In this document: positions 16,790 to 26,366 of the stretch, piece by piece
Position numbering within the stretch: the stretch's first letter is position 1
Layout of the letters: every line of letters begins with the position of its first letter
From: Psychrosphaera haliotis
GTDB taxonomy: Bacteria > Pseudomonadota > Gammaproteobacteria > Enterobacterales > Alteromonadaceae
Reading direction: 5' to 3'
Length of the DNA stretch: 64,000 bases
Assembly (NCBI RefSeq): GCF_039523615.1
Contig: NZ_BAAAFQ010000004.1
Coordinates: 248,001 to 312,000, forward strand
Program-made: the position numbers and the translations under genes
The notes under the pieces: generated by a model
The model's input: the letters and a program-made list of their open reading frames with translations, nothing else
Told to the model about the DNA's origin: nothing
Database searches by the model: none

Positions 16790-18970
16790 ATGTCTTTACC
16801 AAGATTTAGCAATAAAAAGTGGACGTTGTCGTTTGCTGCTGTAAGTCTTGTTGCAGTCGTTATCTCACTGACTGGAATGAAAAGTTTTCAACCTCACCAA
16901 GCATACATAATTCAAGGTGCTAGCAAAGGCTCAATGATTTCGTTAGTAAACGATATTGGTGGAGAAGTTGTTCACGACTTCGCTGTTATCCCAGCTATTT
17001 CTGCCATGCTAACTGAAGACCAAGTTTCAGTTATTAAAAAGAGCAACCCTCTTATTCGTCTTTTTGCTGATGCAACAGTTAAACTAGATGCTAAATCAAA
17101 TGAATGGCAAAACAAAAGACCACTTCGTTTTAAAGCAAAAAACAATAAAGTAATTTGGACTGCAAAAAACAGAACAAATGACGACGCAGAAATTGATAGC
17201 CTGACAATTAACTGGCCTGAAAACAACGGCAAGTTAAAGAACCTTAAAGTTAACGGTAAAAAAGTTGCTAAGAATGTCGATGGCAATTCTTACACACATT
17301 ACTTTGATGACTACGTTTCTGTAGCTAGCAAAGGTAAAGTAAAGCTAGCAATGAAATTTGATACAATCTCTAGCGTTGCTGATAGTGACTACGCCATTGC
17401 ACTTAACTTGGTTGATGGTTCTATTGTTGAGTTAGACTCAGTAAAACAGAACATTACAAGAAATGAACAACGTGACACATACTTCCCGTCTCAAGTACGA
17501 GCTAATGAACTTCATAAAATGGGTATTACAGGCCGTGGAGTTGGTGTTGCAGTAATTGATTCTGGCTTGTCTAAGTTTGAACAACTTGAGTACAACTCTT
17601 TTGGCGAAAAACGCGAAATTCACCGCAAATCTTTTGTTGGTAAAAACAAAGATGCATTTGGTCACGGCACTCATGTTACTAGTCTAATAGCCAATAGCGA
17701 CGCAAATTATGACGAATCTGGAAACCTTACTGGTTCTTTTAATGGTATTGCACCAGACGTTAACCTTATCTCTATTAAAGCTTTTAATAAAAAAGGCGAC
17801 TCTACCTATTCTAATATACTTTCTTCTATTATTTATGTAATACAAAATAAAGAACGCCTAAATATCAAAGTGCTTAACCTTTCTTTTGGTGCTGAAGCAG
17901 AGTCTCTTTACTTCTATGACCCGATCAATGTAGCACTTATGGCAGCGTGGGACGCCGGTATCACAGTTATTACTTCAGCTGGTAATACAGGCGCAGATGG
18001 TATGACAATTGGTGTACCTGGAAATAACCCATATTTAATCACTGTTGGTGCAACATCAGACAACTACACTCCTTTTAACTATGAAGACGACTTTGTAGCT
18101 AGCTTCTCTAGCTCTGGTCCAACTCACGCTGGTTTTATAAAGCCTGAATTAGTCGCTCCGGGCGCTCATATGCAAGGCCTAATGTCTGAAAAATCTAAGC
18201 TATTTAAAGACTACAGCGTATATGACGACAACAATGGTTACTTCTTATTATCAGGTACATCTCAAGCCACAGCTGTTACTTCAGGGATCGTAGCATTGAT
18301 GCTGCAAGACCAACCTCACCTTTCTCCAGATGACGTTAAGTGTCGTTTAATTGACTCTGCTCGCATGGCACAAACAGAAAGCGGTAACTTAGGTTATAGC
18401 ATTTTCCGCCAAGGCGCTGGTATGGTTGACGCTTATGAAGCAGTAATGAGCCAAGCTTCAAACTGTGCAAACCTAGGCATGGACATCAAAAAATCACTAC
18501 AAGCAGAAGAGTTTTACGCAGGTCCAGCTCGCTGGAACCAAGAAACTGAAGAGTACTACGTAGAGTCTCATGAAGGTTTTGAGTGGAACGGCACAGCTGA
18601 AGACGCAATTACTACTGAAGCTATTATCTGGCAAAAAGGTGGTTCTAAAAAAGACCTTCCTGAAAAAGAAGTAACAGGAAATGCAATTATTTGGCAAAAA
18701 GGCGGCTCTAAAAAAGACCTTCCTGAAAAAGAAGTAACAGGAAATGCAATTATTTGGCAAAAAGGCGGTTCTAAAAAAGATCTGCCAGAAAAAGAAGTAA
18801 CGGTTAATGCCATTATTTGGAAAAAAGGTGGCTCTAAAAAAGACCTTCCAGAGAAAGAAGTTACTACTAATGCGATTATCTGGAAAAAAGGCGGTTCAAA
18901 AAAAGACCTTCCAGAGAAGAAAGATCTCGAAACAAGAATGTCTTTGTCTAGCTGGGTTGACCAAGAATAA
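16790..18970 (+). CDS. Secreted subtilisin-like serine peptidase (S8) with five C-terminal repeats
   Basis: 726 residues. A hydrophobic N-terminal segment (about residues 12-28) acts as signal or anchor, followed by an I9-like propeptide region (QAYIIQGASKGSMISLVNDI onwards) and a spacer domain. The S8 triad is intact: Asp in VGVAVIDSGL, His in FGHGTHVTSLIA, Ser in LSGTSQATAVTSGIVALM. After the catalytic domain (ends about residue 565) a linker leads to five 21-residue units of the form AIIW[QK]KGGSKKDLPEKEVTx(N), then a short acidic end. No P-domain or PPC domain is visible. A terminator follows. Substrate unknown. Confidence 0.92.
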   Translation: MSLPRFSNKKWTLSFAAVSLVAVVISLTGMKSFQPHQAYIIQGASKGSMISLVNDIGGEVVHDFAVIPAISAMLTEDQVSVIKKSNPLIRLFADATVKLDAKSNEWQNKRPLRFKAKNNKVIWTAKNRTNDDAEIDSLTINWPENNGKLKNLKVNGKKVAKNVDGNSYTHYFDDYVSVASKGKVKLAMKFDTISSVADSDYAIALNLVDGSIVELDSVKQNITRNEQRDTYFPSQVRANELHKMGITGRGVGVAVIDSGLSKFEQLEYNSFGEKREIHRKSFVGKNKDAFGHGTHVTSLIANSDANYDESGNLTGSFNGIAPDVNLISIKAFNKKGDSTYSNILSSIIYVIQNKERLNIKVLNLSFGAEAESLYFYDPINVALMAAWDAGITVITSAGNTGADGMTIGVPGNNPYLITVGATSDNYTPFNYEDDFVASFSSSGPTHAGFIKPELVAPGAHMQGLMSEKSKLFKDYSVYDDNNGYFLLSGTSQATAVTSGIVALMLQDQPHLSPDDVKCRLIDSARMAQTESGNLGYSIFRQGAGMVDAYEAVMSQASNCANLGMDIKKSLQAEEFYAGPARWNQETEEYYVESHEGFEWNGTAEDAITTEAIIWQKGGSKKDLPEKEVTGNAIIWQKGGSKKDLPEKEVTGNAIIWQKGGSKKDLPEKEVTVNAIIWKKGGSKKDLPEKEVTTNAIIWKKGGSKKDLPEKKDLETRMSLSSWVDQE
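18620..18934 (+). repeat. Five 63-bp in-frame tandem repeats in the subtilase
   Basis: Units begin at 18620, 18683, 18746, 18809 and 18872, each 63 bases and 21 codons; the last is incomplete at its 3' end. Units 2 and 3 are almost identical in DNA; units 4 and 5 read IIWKK instead of IIWQK. Each unit has a hydrophobic core, a Gly-Gly-Ser turn, a dibasic KK and an acidic patch. Confidence 0.95.
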
Positions 18971-18993
18971 CACCAATTAATAAATATAAATTT

Positions 18994-19026
18994 AAAGCTC
19001 CTTTTTATTTAAAAAGGGGCTTTTTT
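18994..19026. terminator. Rho-independent terminator after the subtilase
   Basis: AAAGCTCCTTTTT pairs with AAAAAGGGGCTTT (one G-T pair) and is followed by a T-run, 20-odd bases past the stop. Confidence 0.85.
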
Positions 19027-19091
19027 GTTTATGTGACTTAACTAGTTTTCCATGTTATAAATATCGTAACTTACTCTTTTTTTTGGTTGTT

Positions 19092-22000
19092 ATGAATTAC
19101 CCAAAGTTTTATAAAGTTTTGAGCAGTATTTTTACGTTCTTCTATGCAGCATCTGCCATTTCATTCGCCAGCGATAAAGCACCTTTAGAAAAAAATGAGT
19201 TTCTACAGTCAACTATTCTCTTTTCATCTCTCGATTCTGAAAACCTCCTTTCCAATAATTCGGTTAATGATATAAACCAAGATTCCCTAGGTTTTATTTG
19301 GGTTGCAACCAGTGACGGACTAACAAAGTACAATGGTAGGAATGCTCAACAGTTTAAGTTCAAAGTAGGAAAGTCACTACAGTTAAATAGCAACTTAATA
19401 CGAAAAATATACCGAGACTCTGAAGATAGGCTTTGGGTGGGCCGAGATGGTGGGTTAAGCCTTTACATACCTGAAAAGAACGCGTTTATAGACTTTCAAG
19501 ATTTCGAGCAAGCCGAGGAAGTTAAGAACTTCGACTTCAATAGCTCAGCTGAAGGACCAGATAAAGTACTTTGGTTCGGCACATTTCGCTCTGGCCTAAT
19601 TAATTACGATCCAAATAAAAATAAATTCCAAGTATTAAATACTAAAAAAGTTGAATCAAACCTCTCTTCAAATCGCATCAGTGATATCACTTTTGATGAC
19701 GAGGGTACTATGTATGTCGCAACTTACAACAAAGGAATAAACTACAGACTTAAGAACGAGTCTTCATTTCAACATATAACTACATCGACTGAGCTATCAA
19801 TCCCAACAAACGGTATTAGATCTATTATTGCTACAACGTCTGGCGAACTATGGGTTGGCACTGAAGATAAAGGCGCTATTTTAATTAGTGCCAAGTTAGA
19901 TAAAGTTCAACACTTTGCTCCAAACACCAAAGATCCTTATTCTTTCTGCGATAGCTTAGTAAATGACATTTTACAAGATAGTAACGGAAACGTTTGGTTT
20001 GCAACTAGCAATGGACTTTGTAAATACAACCCAAGTGAATCAAACTTCACTCAGTACAGAACCGAGAAAAATAAATCACTTTTAAGTAATCAAATTTTCT
20101 CTTTATTTGAAGATGAAGGGGGTGTCATTTGGATGGGCTCTATGAATGGAATTAATTATTGGAATGCCGCAACGCGAGCGTTTCAACATATTAGTAGAGC
20201 AACCTCACCAGACATGACAAATGATGACATACTGTCTTTTTCTGAAGCTGGTAATGGCGACTATTTTATAGGAAGCCTTGAGGGTGGAATTAGCCGCTAT
20301 GACAGAAACAAAAATAAAATAACTTCTTATAGCCTTTTTGAGAACGGGCTAAAAGCCGAGCCTAGCGCTATACCTAGCCTTTTAATAACAAGGGACAACA
20401 CGCTCTGGGCAGGCACTTATGACTCTGGGGTATACATAAAAAACTTACAGGATAGTTCAGTTTTAAACTTTAATTCAAGTAATACAAAACATCTAGACAA
20501 TGCCCTATCATCGGACGCTATTACTAAGATTTCACAGCTTAAAAATAATAATATTGCTGTTTCAACCTATGGTGGCGGCCTCAATATTTTTAATGACAAA
20601 AAAGAAATCACTCACTTTACTATTTCAAACGGACTCTCCTCTAACTACGTTATGGACATCGTAGAAGACAACGAAGGTAATGTCTGGGCTGGCACGATGT
20701 CAGAAGGTCTCAACAAAATAAACCTGGCGACGGGTGAAGTGCAAGTTTTCAAAATTGACAAAGAAAACCCGCATACCATTAAATCGAATTCTATATTAGG
20801 CTTGCTGGATACTGAAGATTATTTGTGGATGCCAACTAAAGATGCTGGGGTTGCCCGACTGGATAAAGCGAAACTTAAAGAGGGTAAAGTTGAGTTTTTA
20901 CACATAGGTTCTGAACAGGGCTTAGCGAGCAGCTTTACCTATGGCGTGCTGGAAGATGAAAACGGTCGTATTTGGATCAGCCATTCAAAAGGCCTAAGTC
21001 GATTAAATCCTGTGAGTTTGTATTCAGTTAACTTTAATACTAGCCACGGTTTACAGGGCAATGACTTTCACAGCGGTTCTTTCTTTAAATCAAAATCTGG
21101 TCGCATGTTTTTTGGTGGACCAAATGGCTTTAATACCTTCATGCCAAGTGATGTAACCCTAAATACTTACAAGCCACCAGTACAACTAACAAAGTTCAGT
21201 CAATCTAATAGTGAAACCCCTATCCACGAACTGTTTAATAAAAATGGTGAGCTGGTATTAGAACACGATGAAACCGTTATTGACTTTGAGTTTGCAGCGC
21301 TTGATTACACCAAGCCCGAACTAAATAAATACAAATATAAAATGGAAGGCCTTAGCGATATTTGGTTAGATTTAGGAACAAATAATCACATTTCATTTTC
21401 TTCGCTTCCTGATGGTTTTTATAAACTAAAAGTAAAAGGCAGCAATAATAGCGGCGTTTGGAGTGATGAAGTGACCATTCCAATTCGTGTATTACCGCCT
21501 CTTTGGAGAACATGGTATGCCTATCTGTTTTACTTTTTAGCAGCTGGTGCTCTTTTCTTAATTTTAGTTCGACAGCAGCAAATTAAAATTCAACACCAGC
21601 TAGCAAATGAACGAAAGCTTCATAAGCTTGCCTATTTTGACAGTCTGACTGGCCTTCCAAATAGACAAAGTTTTTATGAAAGTATGGAGCGCTTTTTGTC
21701 TTTAGCTAAACGTGGCAATTACAAAGCTGGCGTTATGTTTATAGACTTAGATAGATTCAAACGAATTAACGATACCTTGGGTCATAACTTTGGCGACAAA
21801 GTGCTTATGCAAGTTGCTGAGCGATTAAGACAGAGCGTAAGAAACAGCGATTTTGTTGGGCGAAACTATGAAGTTAAATCGTTCAAAAATGAGATTGCTC
21901 GACTAGGTGGCGATGAGTTTACAGTATTTTTAAGCCACTTGGACAACGCTGACGAAACGGCAAATGTAACGCAGCGTATAATAGACAGCATCTCTGAACC

Positions 22001-22985
22001 TATCACGGTTGATGGTTACGAAGTATCTGTTACGCCAAGTATTGGTATCGCCATGTATCCTGAAAATGGAACTTCGGTACAAGAATTAATGAAACACGCT
22101 GACGTTGCTATGTATCAAGCTAAAGAAGGTGGTCGTCGAACCTTTAAATATTACTCAAACTCTTTAAATGACCGAGCTCTAGAGCGCCTTCAACTAGAAG
22201 AGTATATGCGAGCGGCGTTACAGAATGATGAGTTTGAGCTCTATTATCAGCCTCAAGTAGATTTAAAAACAAATGAAATAACAAAAGCGGAAGCCTTGTT
22301 AAGATGGACTCATCCTGAGCTGGGCTTTGTTTCACCTGCGGACTTTATTCCTATTGCGGAAGAGTCGGGGATCATTATTGAGTTAGGTGATTGGATTTTA
22401 CAAGAAGCCTGCTTCCAAGCGAGAGAATGGCATGAAGCCGGTTTAGACATTCGTGTATCAGTGAACGTTTCGAGTGTGCAATTTAAACAAACCAACCTAG
22501 TTGATAATGTTAAAAATGCGCTTGAACTTAGTGAACTGCCTAAGCATTTACTTGAGCTAGAGTTAACAGAAAGTGCCGTAATGTCGGATGTTGAAGATAA
22601 CATTGGTCGCCTGCAAATGTTTAAAGACATGGGCATTCGTATTGCCGTCGATGACTTTGGCACTGGCTACTCTTCATTAAGTTATTTGAAAAAATTCCCT
22701 ATTGATACACTTAAAATTGACCGTTCATTTATTATGGATATTGATACCAACGAAAATGATGCGGCTATTGTAAAAGCAATTATGTTGTTGGCTGATACCA
22801 TGCAGTTAAATGTTGTAGCAGAAGGCGTAGAAACTTTAGAGCAGCTAAGAATTATTGATAATTATGGTGCGCAATATATTCAGGGTTACTTCTTTAGTCG
22901 CCCTCTTCCACCAGCAGAATTTACCAAATTTGTTACTGAAGAGTTTGCAGACAAAAGTACGTGGAAACTCGACCTAATTGGTTAA
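19092..22985 (+). CDS. Beta-propeller sensor GGDEF-EAL protein
   Basis: About 1297 residues from ATG 19092 (a TTG lies 9 bases upstream). Signal peptide, then some 700 residues of two-component-regulator propeller repeats (recurrent D-x-x-G-x-x-W-x-[GA]-T/S, e.g. DSNGNVWFATSNGL, DNEGNVWAGTMSEGL), a Y_Y_Y domain (YKYKMEGLSDIWLDLGTNN), one membrane helix near residue 810 and cytoplasmic GGDEF (RLGGDEF near 939) and EAL domains (EALLRW near 1068, ELTESAVM, DDFGTGYSSLSYL, AEGVETLEQ). Both active-site signatures are intact, so it could make and break cyclic-di-GMP. A 10-15 residue insertion precedes GGDEF, and no RxxD inhibitory site is seen at the usual place. Propellers of this type commonly sense polysaccharide fragments; the ligand here is unknown. 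Confidence 0.9.
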   Translation: MNYPKFYKVLSSIFTFFYAASAISFASDKAPLEKNEFLQSTILFSSLDSENLLSNNSVNDINQDSLGFIWVATSDGLTKYNGRNAQQFKFKVGKSLQLNSNLIRKIYRDSEDRLWVGRDGGLSLYIPEKNAFIDFQDFEQAEEVKNFDFNSSAEGPDKVLWFGTFRSGLINYDPNKNKFQVLNTKKVESNLSSNRISDITFDDEGTMYVATYNKGINYRLKNESSFQHITTSTELSIPTNGIRSIIATTSGELWVGTEDKGAILISAKLDKVQHFAPNTKDPYSFCDSLVNDILQDSNGNVWFATSNGLCKYNPSESNFTQYRTEKNKSLLSNQIFSLFEDEGGVIWMGSMNGINYWNAATRAFQHISRATSPDMTNDDILSFSEAGNGDYFIGSLEGGISRYDRNKNKITSYSLFENGLKAEPSAIPSLLITRDNTLWAGTYDSGVYIKNLQDSSVLNFNSSNTKHLDNALSSDAITKISQLKNNNIAVSTYGGGLNIFNDKKEITHFTISNGLSSNYVMDIVEDNEGNVWAGTMSEGLNKINLATGEVQVFKIDKENPHTIKSNSILGLLDTEDYLWMPTKDAGVARLDKAKLKEGKVEFLHIGSEQGLASSFTYGVLEDENGRIWISHSKGLSRLNPVSLYSVNFNTSHGLQGNDFHSGSFFKSKSGRMFFGGPNGFNTFMPSDVTLNTYKPPVQLTKFSQSNSETPIHELFNKNGELVLEHDETVIDFEFAALDYTKPELNKYKYKMEGLSDIWLDLGTNNHISFSSLPDGFYKLKVKGSNNSGVWSDEVTIPIRVLPPLWRTWYAYLFYFLAAGALFLILVRQQQIKIQHQLANERKLHKLAYFDSLTGLPNRQSFYESMERFLSLAKRGNYKAGVMFIDLDRFKRINDTLGHNFGDKVLMQVAERLRQSVRNSDFVGRNYEVKSFKNEIARLGGDEFTVFLSHLDNADETANVTQRIIDSISEPITVDGYEVSVTPSIGIAMYPENGTSVQELMKHADVAMYQAKEGGRRTFKYYSNSLNDRALERLQLEEYMRAALQNDEFELYYQPQVDLKTNEITKAEALLRWTHPELGFVSPADFIPIAEESGIIIELGDWILQEACFQAREWHEAGLDIRVSVNVSSVQFKQTNLVDNVKNALELSELPKHLLELELTESAVMSDVEDNIGRLQMFKDMGIRIAVDDFGTGYSSLSYLKKFPIDTLKIDRSFIMDIDTNENDAAIVKAIMLLADTMQLNVVAEGVETLEQLRIIDNYGAQYIQGYFFSRPLPPAEFTKFVTEEFADKSTWKLDLIG

Positions 22986-23027
22986 AAAGTGTGAACGGTA
23001 TTCAAGACATGTAATTAACAAACATTA

Positions 23028-23050
23028 AAAAGGGCTCTAAGCCCTTTTTT
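23028..23050. terminator. Rho-independent terminator
   Basis: AAAAGGGCT-CTA-AGCCCTTTT followed by further T residues, 45 bases after the GGDEF-EAL gene and ahead of the convergent yfcL. Confidence 0.88.
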
Positions 23051-23108
23051 TTGTTTAATCTGAACTAAGTATCAGCCAAGCGTATTAGACGCTGAGACAT
23101 GACGTAGA

Positions 23109-23393
23109 TTAGCCAGCTAAGTGTTTTATTAAACGGTTTAACATGTCGTTCACCGTCACTATATCATTTTGCTCTAGTTCGCCATTTTTGATGGCTTTGT
23201 TAACGCTTTTTTCAACGTCATCAACCAGTGATTCAAGCGTAATTGTTTCTTCTTGTACAATTGCAGTGCCAATAACCAAATCAACATGACCGCGCAGATA
23301 ACCACTCGCAAAAAGCTGATCGTCGGTACCCTCTGCAACATAACTATCAAAATACTCTTGAGCATTGTCGCTCAACAACTCTAAATCAACCAT
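23109..23393 (-). CDS. yfcL: YfcL family protein
   Basis: 94 residues, acidic, soluble. Matches the YfcL family by overall sequence (EYFDSYVAEGTDDQLFASGYLRGHVDL) and by place in the prmB-aroC-epmC-yfcL neighbourhood. Its ATG is directly after the stop of the kinase-like gene, so the two are translationally linked. Function unknown. Confidence 0.8.
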   Translation of the reverse strand: MVDLELLSDNAQEYFDSYVAEGTDDQLFASGYLRGHVDLVIGTAIVQEETITLESLVDDVEKSVNKAIKNGELEQNDIVTVNDMLNRLIKHLAG

Positions 23394-24548
23394 CTATAAC
23401 TCCTCGTAGCCGACTGGATAAATAACTAGGTCATGATAGCCAGTAACCACAGAGATAGGTCCTGACAATGCTTTGTCCAGTTCAGAGTCGCCCGTATCGG
23501 CAATAAGCGGACGCCCTTCTAATGCTTGTAATTTTGTTTTTGTAGCAACAATAATAATATTGTCTCTGCCAACGGCTTTGATTACCGCTGGGGAAAGCTG
23601 TTGATTACCTCGACCAAAAATATGCCCTTGCCCACCGATTAAGGTAATTACGAGTTTCACTTTTTTGTCTTTAATAAGAGGTAGTAGTTCTTTGGCCGTA
23701 ACGTCAGATTGAATAACTTGCTGATCGCTAAGTACATCAACACCTAGTAGAGTATTGTTGCAACCGAGTTCTTCCATGATGAAATTGACGGTGCTACCAG
23801 AGCCCATAACGTATATTTCATCATCTTCCATATTTTCAATTACATGAGCTGCGATATCTTGTAAAACGAGTTCATCACTTTCCTTGCCACCCATTTTAAC
23901 GTTTTGAACATAACGTAACTCGGCCGGTATTTGTAATTCACCATATCGCTTAGCTTTGACCACGCCTTGTCTAAACAATACCTCGTCAATATCCATGACA
24001 TCCGCATCGGTCAAAGAAACTAAATCACCCGCCACCAGCATTTTTACAATTCGGCCTGCAGCCTTTGGTGTTATCGCATAAACCCCGGAGTGGATCTTAC
24101 AACCAGCTGGAACACCTAAAACGGTGCTGCCTTCACTTACTGACGCACAAATATTTCGGGCTGTGCCATCGCCACCAGCAAACAATAACAAATCAAGGCT
24201 CAGGCTAGACATGGCTCTTGCTGCGTTTTCTGTATCTTGGTAGCTAGTTGTTTGTTGAGTGTCATCTGGCGTATATATAATGCTATGCTTTATTCCAAGC
24301 TCTTCGCATACTGTCTGACCCATATCGCCAGCAACGGTAAATACGTCCATTTCGCCGTAGTAATCACTAACTTCCTCTAATGCCGTTTTAACTCGCTGGT
24401 TAGCAAGTGGCTCAGCGCCTTTAGAGAGAGCAATTTGAGAGGTATCGGCTCCATCAGAACCTTTTAATGCAACACTGCCGCCAATCCCAGCAACAGGATT
24501 AACAATAAGGCCTAACCGAAAGGCTTTTCGTTGTTGTTTGTTTGTCAT
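23394..24548 (-). CDS. ATP-NAD kinase family protein
   Basis: 384 residues. N-terminal LGLIVNPVAGIGGSVALKGSDG and the GGDGTARN motif (about residue 125) are hallmarks of the NAD kinase/diacylglycerol kinase fold; this longer branch is the AcoX-like ATP-NAD kinase group and is distinct from housekeeping NadK. The extra C-terminal section includes GGQGHIFGRGNQQLS. It is found between epmC and yfcL, immediately upstream of yfcL. Its true substrate has not been fixed. Confidence 0.82.
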   Translation of the reverse strand: MTNKQQRKAFRLGLIVNPVAGIGGSVALKGSDGADTSQIALSKGAEPLANQRVKTALEEVSDYYGEMDVFTVAGDMGQTVCEELGIKHSIIYTPDDTQQTTSYQDTENAARAMSSLSLDLLLFAGGDGTARNICASVSEGSTVLGVPAGCKIHSGVYAITPKAAGRIVKMLVAGDLVSLTDADVMDIDEVLFRQGVVKAKRYGELQIPAELRYVQNVKMGGKESDELVLQDIAAHVIENMEDDEIYVMGSGSTVNFIMEELGCNNTLLGVDVLSDQQVIQSDVTAKELLPLIKDKKVKLVITLIGGQGHIFGRGNQQLSPAVIKAVGRDNIIIVATKTKLQALEGRPLIADTGDSELDKALSGPISVVTGYHDLVIYPVGYEEL

Positions 24549-24602
24549 TGCGTTCTCAAGGTTGTTAATTTTTAAATGGGTTTAGCTTTGGCTAACTTAT
24601 GT

Positions 24603-25238
24603 CTACGTAACCAATCGCTTTAACTCGTCATATGGCGATTGATTATAAAAGGCCGCAAGACACTCTATAAAAAGCTGAGCTCTTGGTGGATAGCCATTGT
24701 CTAAGTAAACTTTTATTTGGTCTAGAATTTGTTTTTCAAATGCTAATCTGTCTGGTTGTTGCCCAAACTCATCTCCGGATAAATTGTCGCAACTCACTTG
24801 AAAACGAAAGCCGGCCGCTAAAGACAACGCCCACTCAATAGCCTGAGGCTTAATTTCTACAGATTGAAATTTTTGTTGCTCCTGTGCCGTTCGACCATCT
24901 GGGCAATACCAGTAACCATAGTCAACTTGACTTCTGCGTTGTTCCCCAGCTAAACACCAATGTGCAATTTCATGCAATGCACTGGCGTAAAACCCGTGAG
25001 CAAATACCACTTGTGCAAATGATTGTGCAGGTAACTTACCTTCTCCAGTATTAGCAGGAAGGTAAATAGGCTCATCATCACCTTTTACTAAGCGAGTATT
25101 AAAATCAGAGGCAAAAGTATCGTCAAACAAACGCTTTAAGTCTGTGATTTGATGAACTAATGCCACATCACCCGCCTGACTAGACTTTATAGGCAGAGCT
25201 TTACTGATACTAAGCACTGATAAATTTTGACAACCCAT
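24603..25238 (-). CDS. epmC: Elongation factor P hydroxylase
   Basis: 211 residues; hydroxylates the beta-lysyl-modified lysine of EF-P. Strong agreement with E. coli YfcM: FNTRLVKGDDEPIYLPA, VFAHGFYASALHEIAHWC, VDYGYWYCPDGR, IKPQAIEWALSLAAG, QVSCDNLSGD. The metal-binding HEIAHW motif is present. It has an N-terminal extension of about 25 residues relative to E. coli. Located 14 bases after aroC on the same strand. Confidence 0.93.
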   Translation of the reverse strand: MGCQNLSVLSISKALPIKSSQAGDVALVHQITDLKRLFDDTFASDFNTRLVKGDDEPIYLPANTGEGKLPAQSFAQVVFAHGFYASALHEIAHWCLAGEQRRSQVDYGYWYCPDGRTAQEQQKFQSVEIKPQAIEWALSLAAGFRFQVSCDNLSGDEFGQQPDRLAFEKQILDQIKVYLDNGYPPRAQLFIECLAAFYNQSPYDELKRLVT

Positions 25239-25252
25239 ATGACCATTTAGCT

Positions 25253-26347
25253 CTAGTTTGACGCTGGAATAACAGGTGTACTTACAACCACGTCAGCATT
25301 TTGTGCTCTATGTCTCAAGTAATGATCCATAATAGTAAGCGCTAACATTGCCTCTGCAATTGGAACAGCACGAATGCCAACACAAGGATCGTGACGGCCT
25401 TTAGTAATTACGTCTTGAGGTTGACCGTGGACGTCAATGGTTTTACCTGGTACGCTGATACTTGATGTTGGCTTCAGCGCGATATGCGCCACTAAGTCCT
25501 GGCCAGTAGAAATACCACCAAGCACTCCACCACTATGATTAGCGGCAAAACCAGTAGGTGTTAATTCATCACGATGTTCAGAGCCTTTTTGCGCAACAAC
25601 GTCAAAACCATCGCCAATTTCAACGCCCTTTACTGCGTTGATACTCATTAGAGACTTAGCTACATCAGCATCTAGTCTGTCAAAAACAGGCTCGCCTAAT
25701 CCAACCGGCATTCCTTTTGCTACTACTGTAATTTTTGCGCCAACTGAGTCGCCAGCCTTTTTAAGGTCTCGCATGTACTGATCCCATTCAGGTACAGTAG
25801 ATGCATCAGGACAAAAGAAATCATTTTCACGAATTTGACTTTCATCTACCGAGTTAATTGCAATTGGACCTAGTTGAGACATATAACCGATAATTGATAT
25901 GCCTTTAGTTTTTAACCATGCTTGGGCTACTGCACCTGCTGCCACTCGCATTGCAGTTTCTCTTGCCGATGAGCGACCACCACCACGATAATCTCGAATT
26001 CCATGCTTGTGCAAATAGGTGTAGTCGGCATGGCCTGGGCGAAACTTGTCTTTTATCTCAGAATAATCCTTTGAACGCTGATCGGTATTTTCTATTAACA
26101 GACCAATAGGCGTACCCGTGGTTTTTCCTTCAAAAACACCACTGAATATTTTTACTTCATCCGCTTCACGTCTTTGAGTAGTGAACCTAGATGTACCAGG
26201 TTTTCTTTTATCCAACTCAATTTGAATTAACGCTTCATCAATTTCTAGTCCTGGAGGACAACCATCAATAATACAACCAAGACCTGCGCCATGGCTTTCA
26301 CCAAACGTTGTTACTCTAAATATGTCGCCTATCGTATTGCCAGCCAT
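25253..26347 (-). CDS. aroC: Chorismate synthase
   Basis: 364 residues, usual length; last step of the shikimate pathway, converting 5-enolpyruvylshikimate-3-phosphate to chorismate with reduced FMN. Signatures GESHGAGLGCIIDGCPPG, RGGGRSSARETAMRVAAGAVA and HDPCVGIRAVPIAEAM are intact. Between prmB (19 bases upstream) and epmC. Its product feeds pheA at 56193. Confidence 0.97.
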   Translation of the reverse strand: MAGNTIGDIFRVTTFGESHGAGLGCIIDGCPPGLEIDEALIQIELDKRKPGTSRFTTQRREADEVKIFSGVFEGKTTGTPIGLLIENTDQRSKDYSEIKDKFRPGHADYTYLHKHGIRDYRGGGRSSARETAMRVAAGAVAQAWLKTKGISIIGYMSQLGPIAINSVDESQIRENDFFCPDASTVPEWDQYMRDLKKAGDSVGAKITVVAKGMPVGLGEPVFDRLDADVAKSLMSINAVKGVEIGDGFDVVAQKGSEHRDELTPTGFAANHSGGVLGGISTGQDLVAHIALKPTSSISVPGKTIDVHGQPQDVITKGRHDPCVGIRAVPIAEAMLALTIMDHYLRHRAQNADVVVSTPVIPASN

Positions 26348-26366
26348 TGCTTAAATCGTCCTGTGC

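Noticed and set aside
18497..18813. Two minus-strand frames of 80-90 codons with internal repeats opposite the subtilase tail
   Set aside because: They are antisense shadows of the 63-bp tandem repeats.
18620..18934. 63-bp direct repeats as a CRISPR array
   Set aside because: The units are contiguous, in frame and coding, with no spacers.
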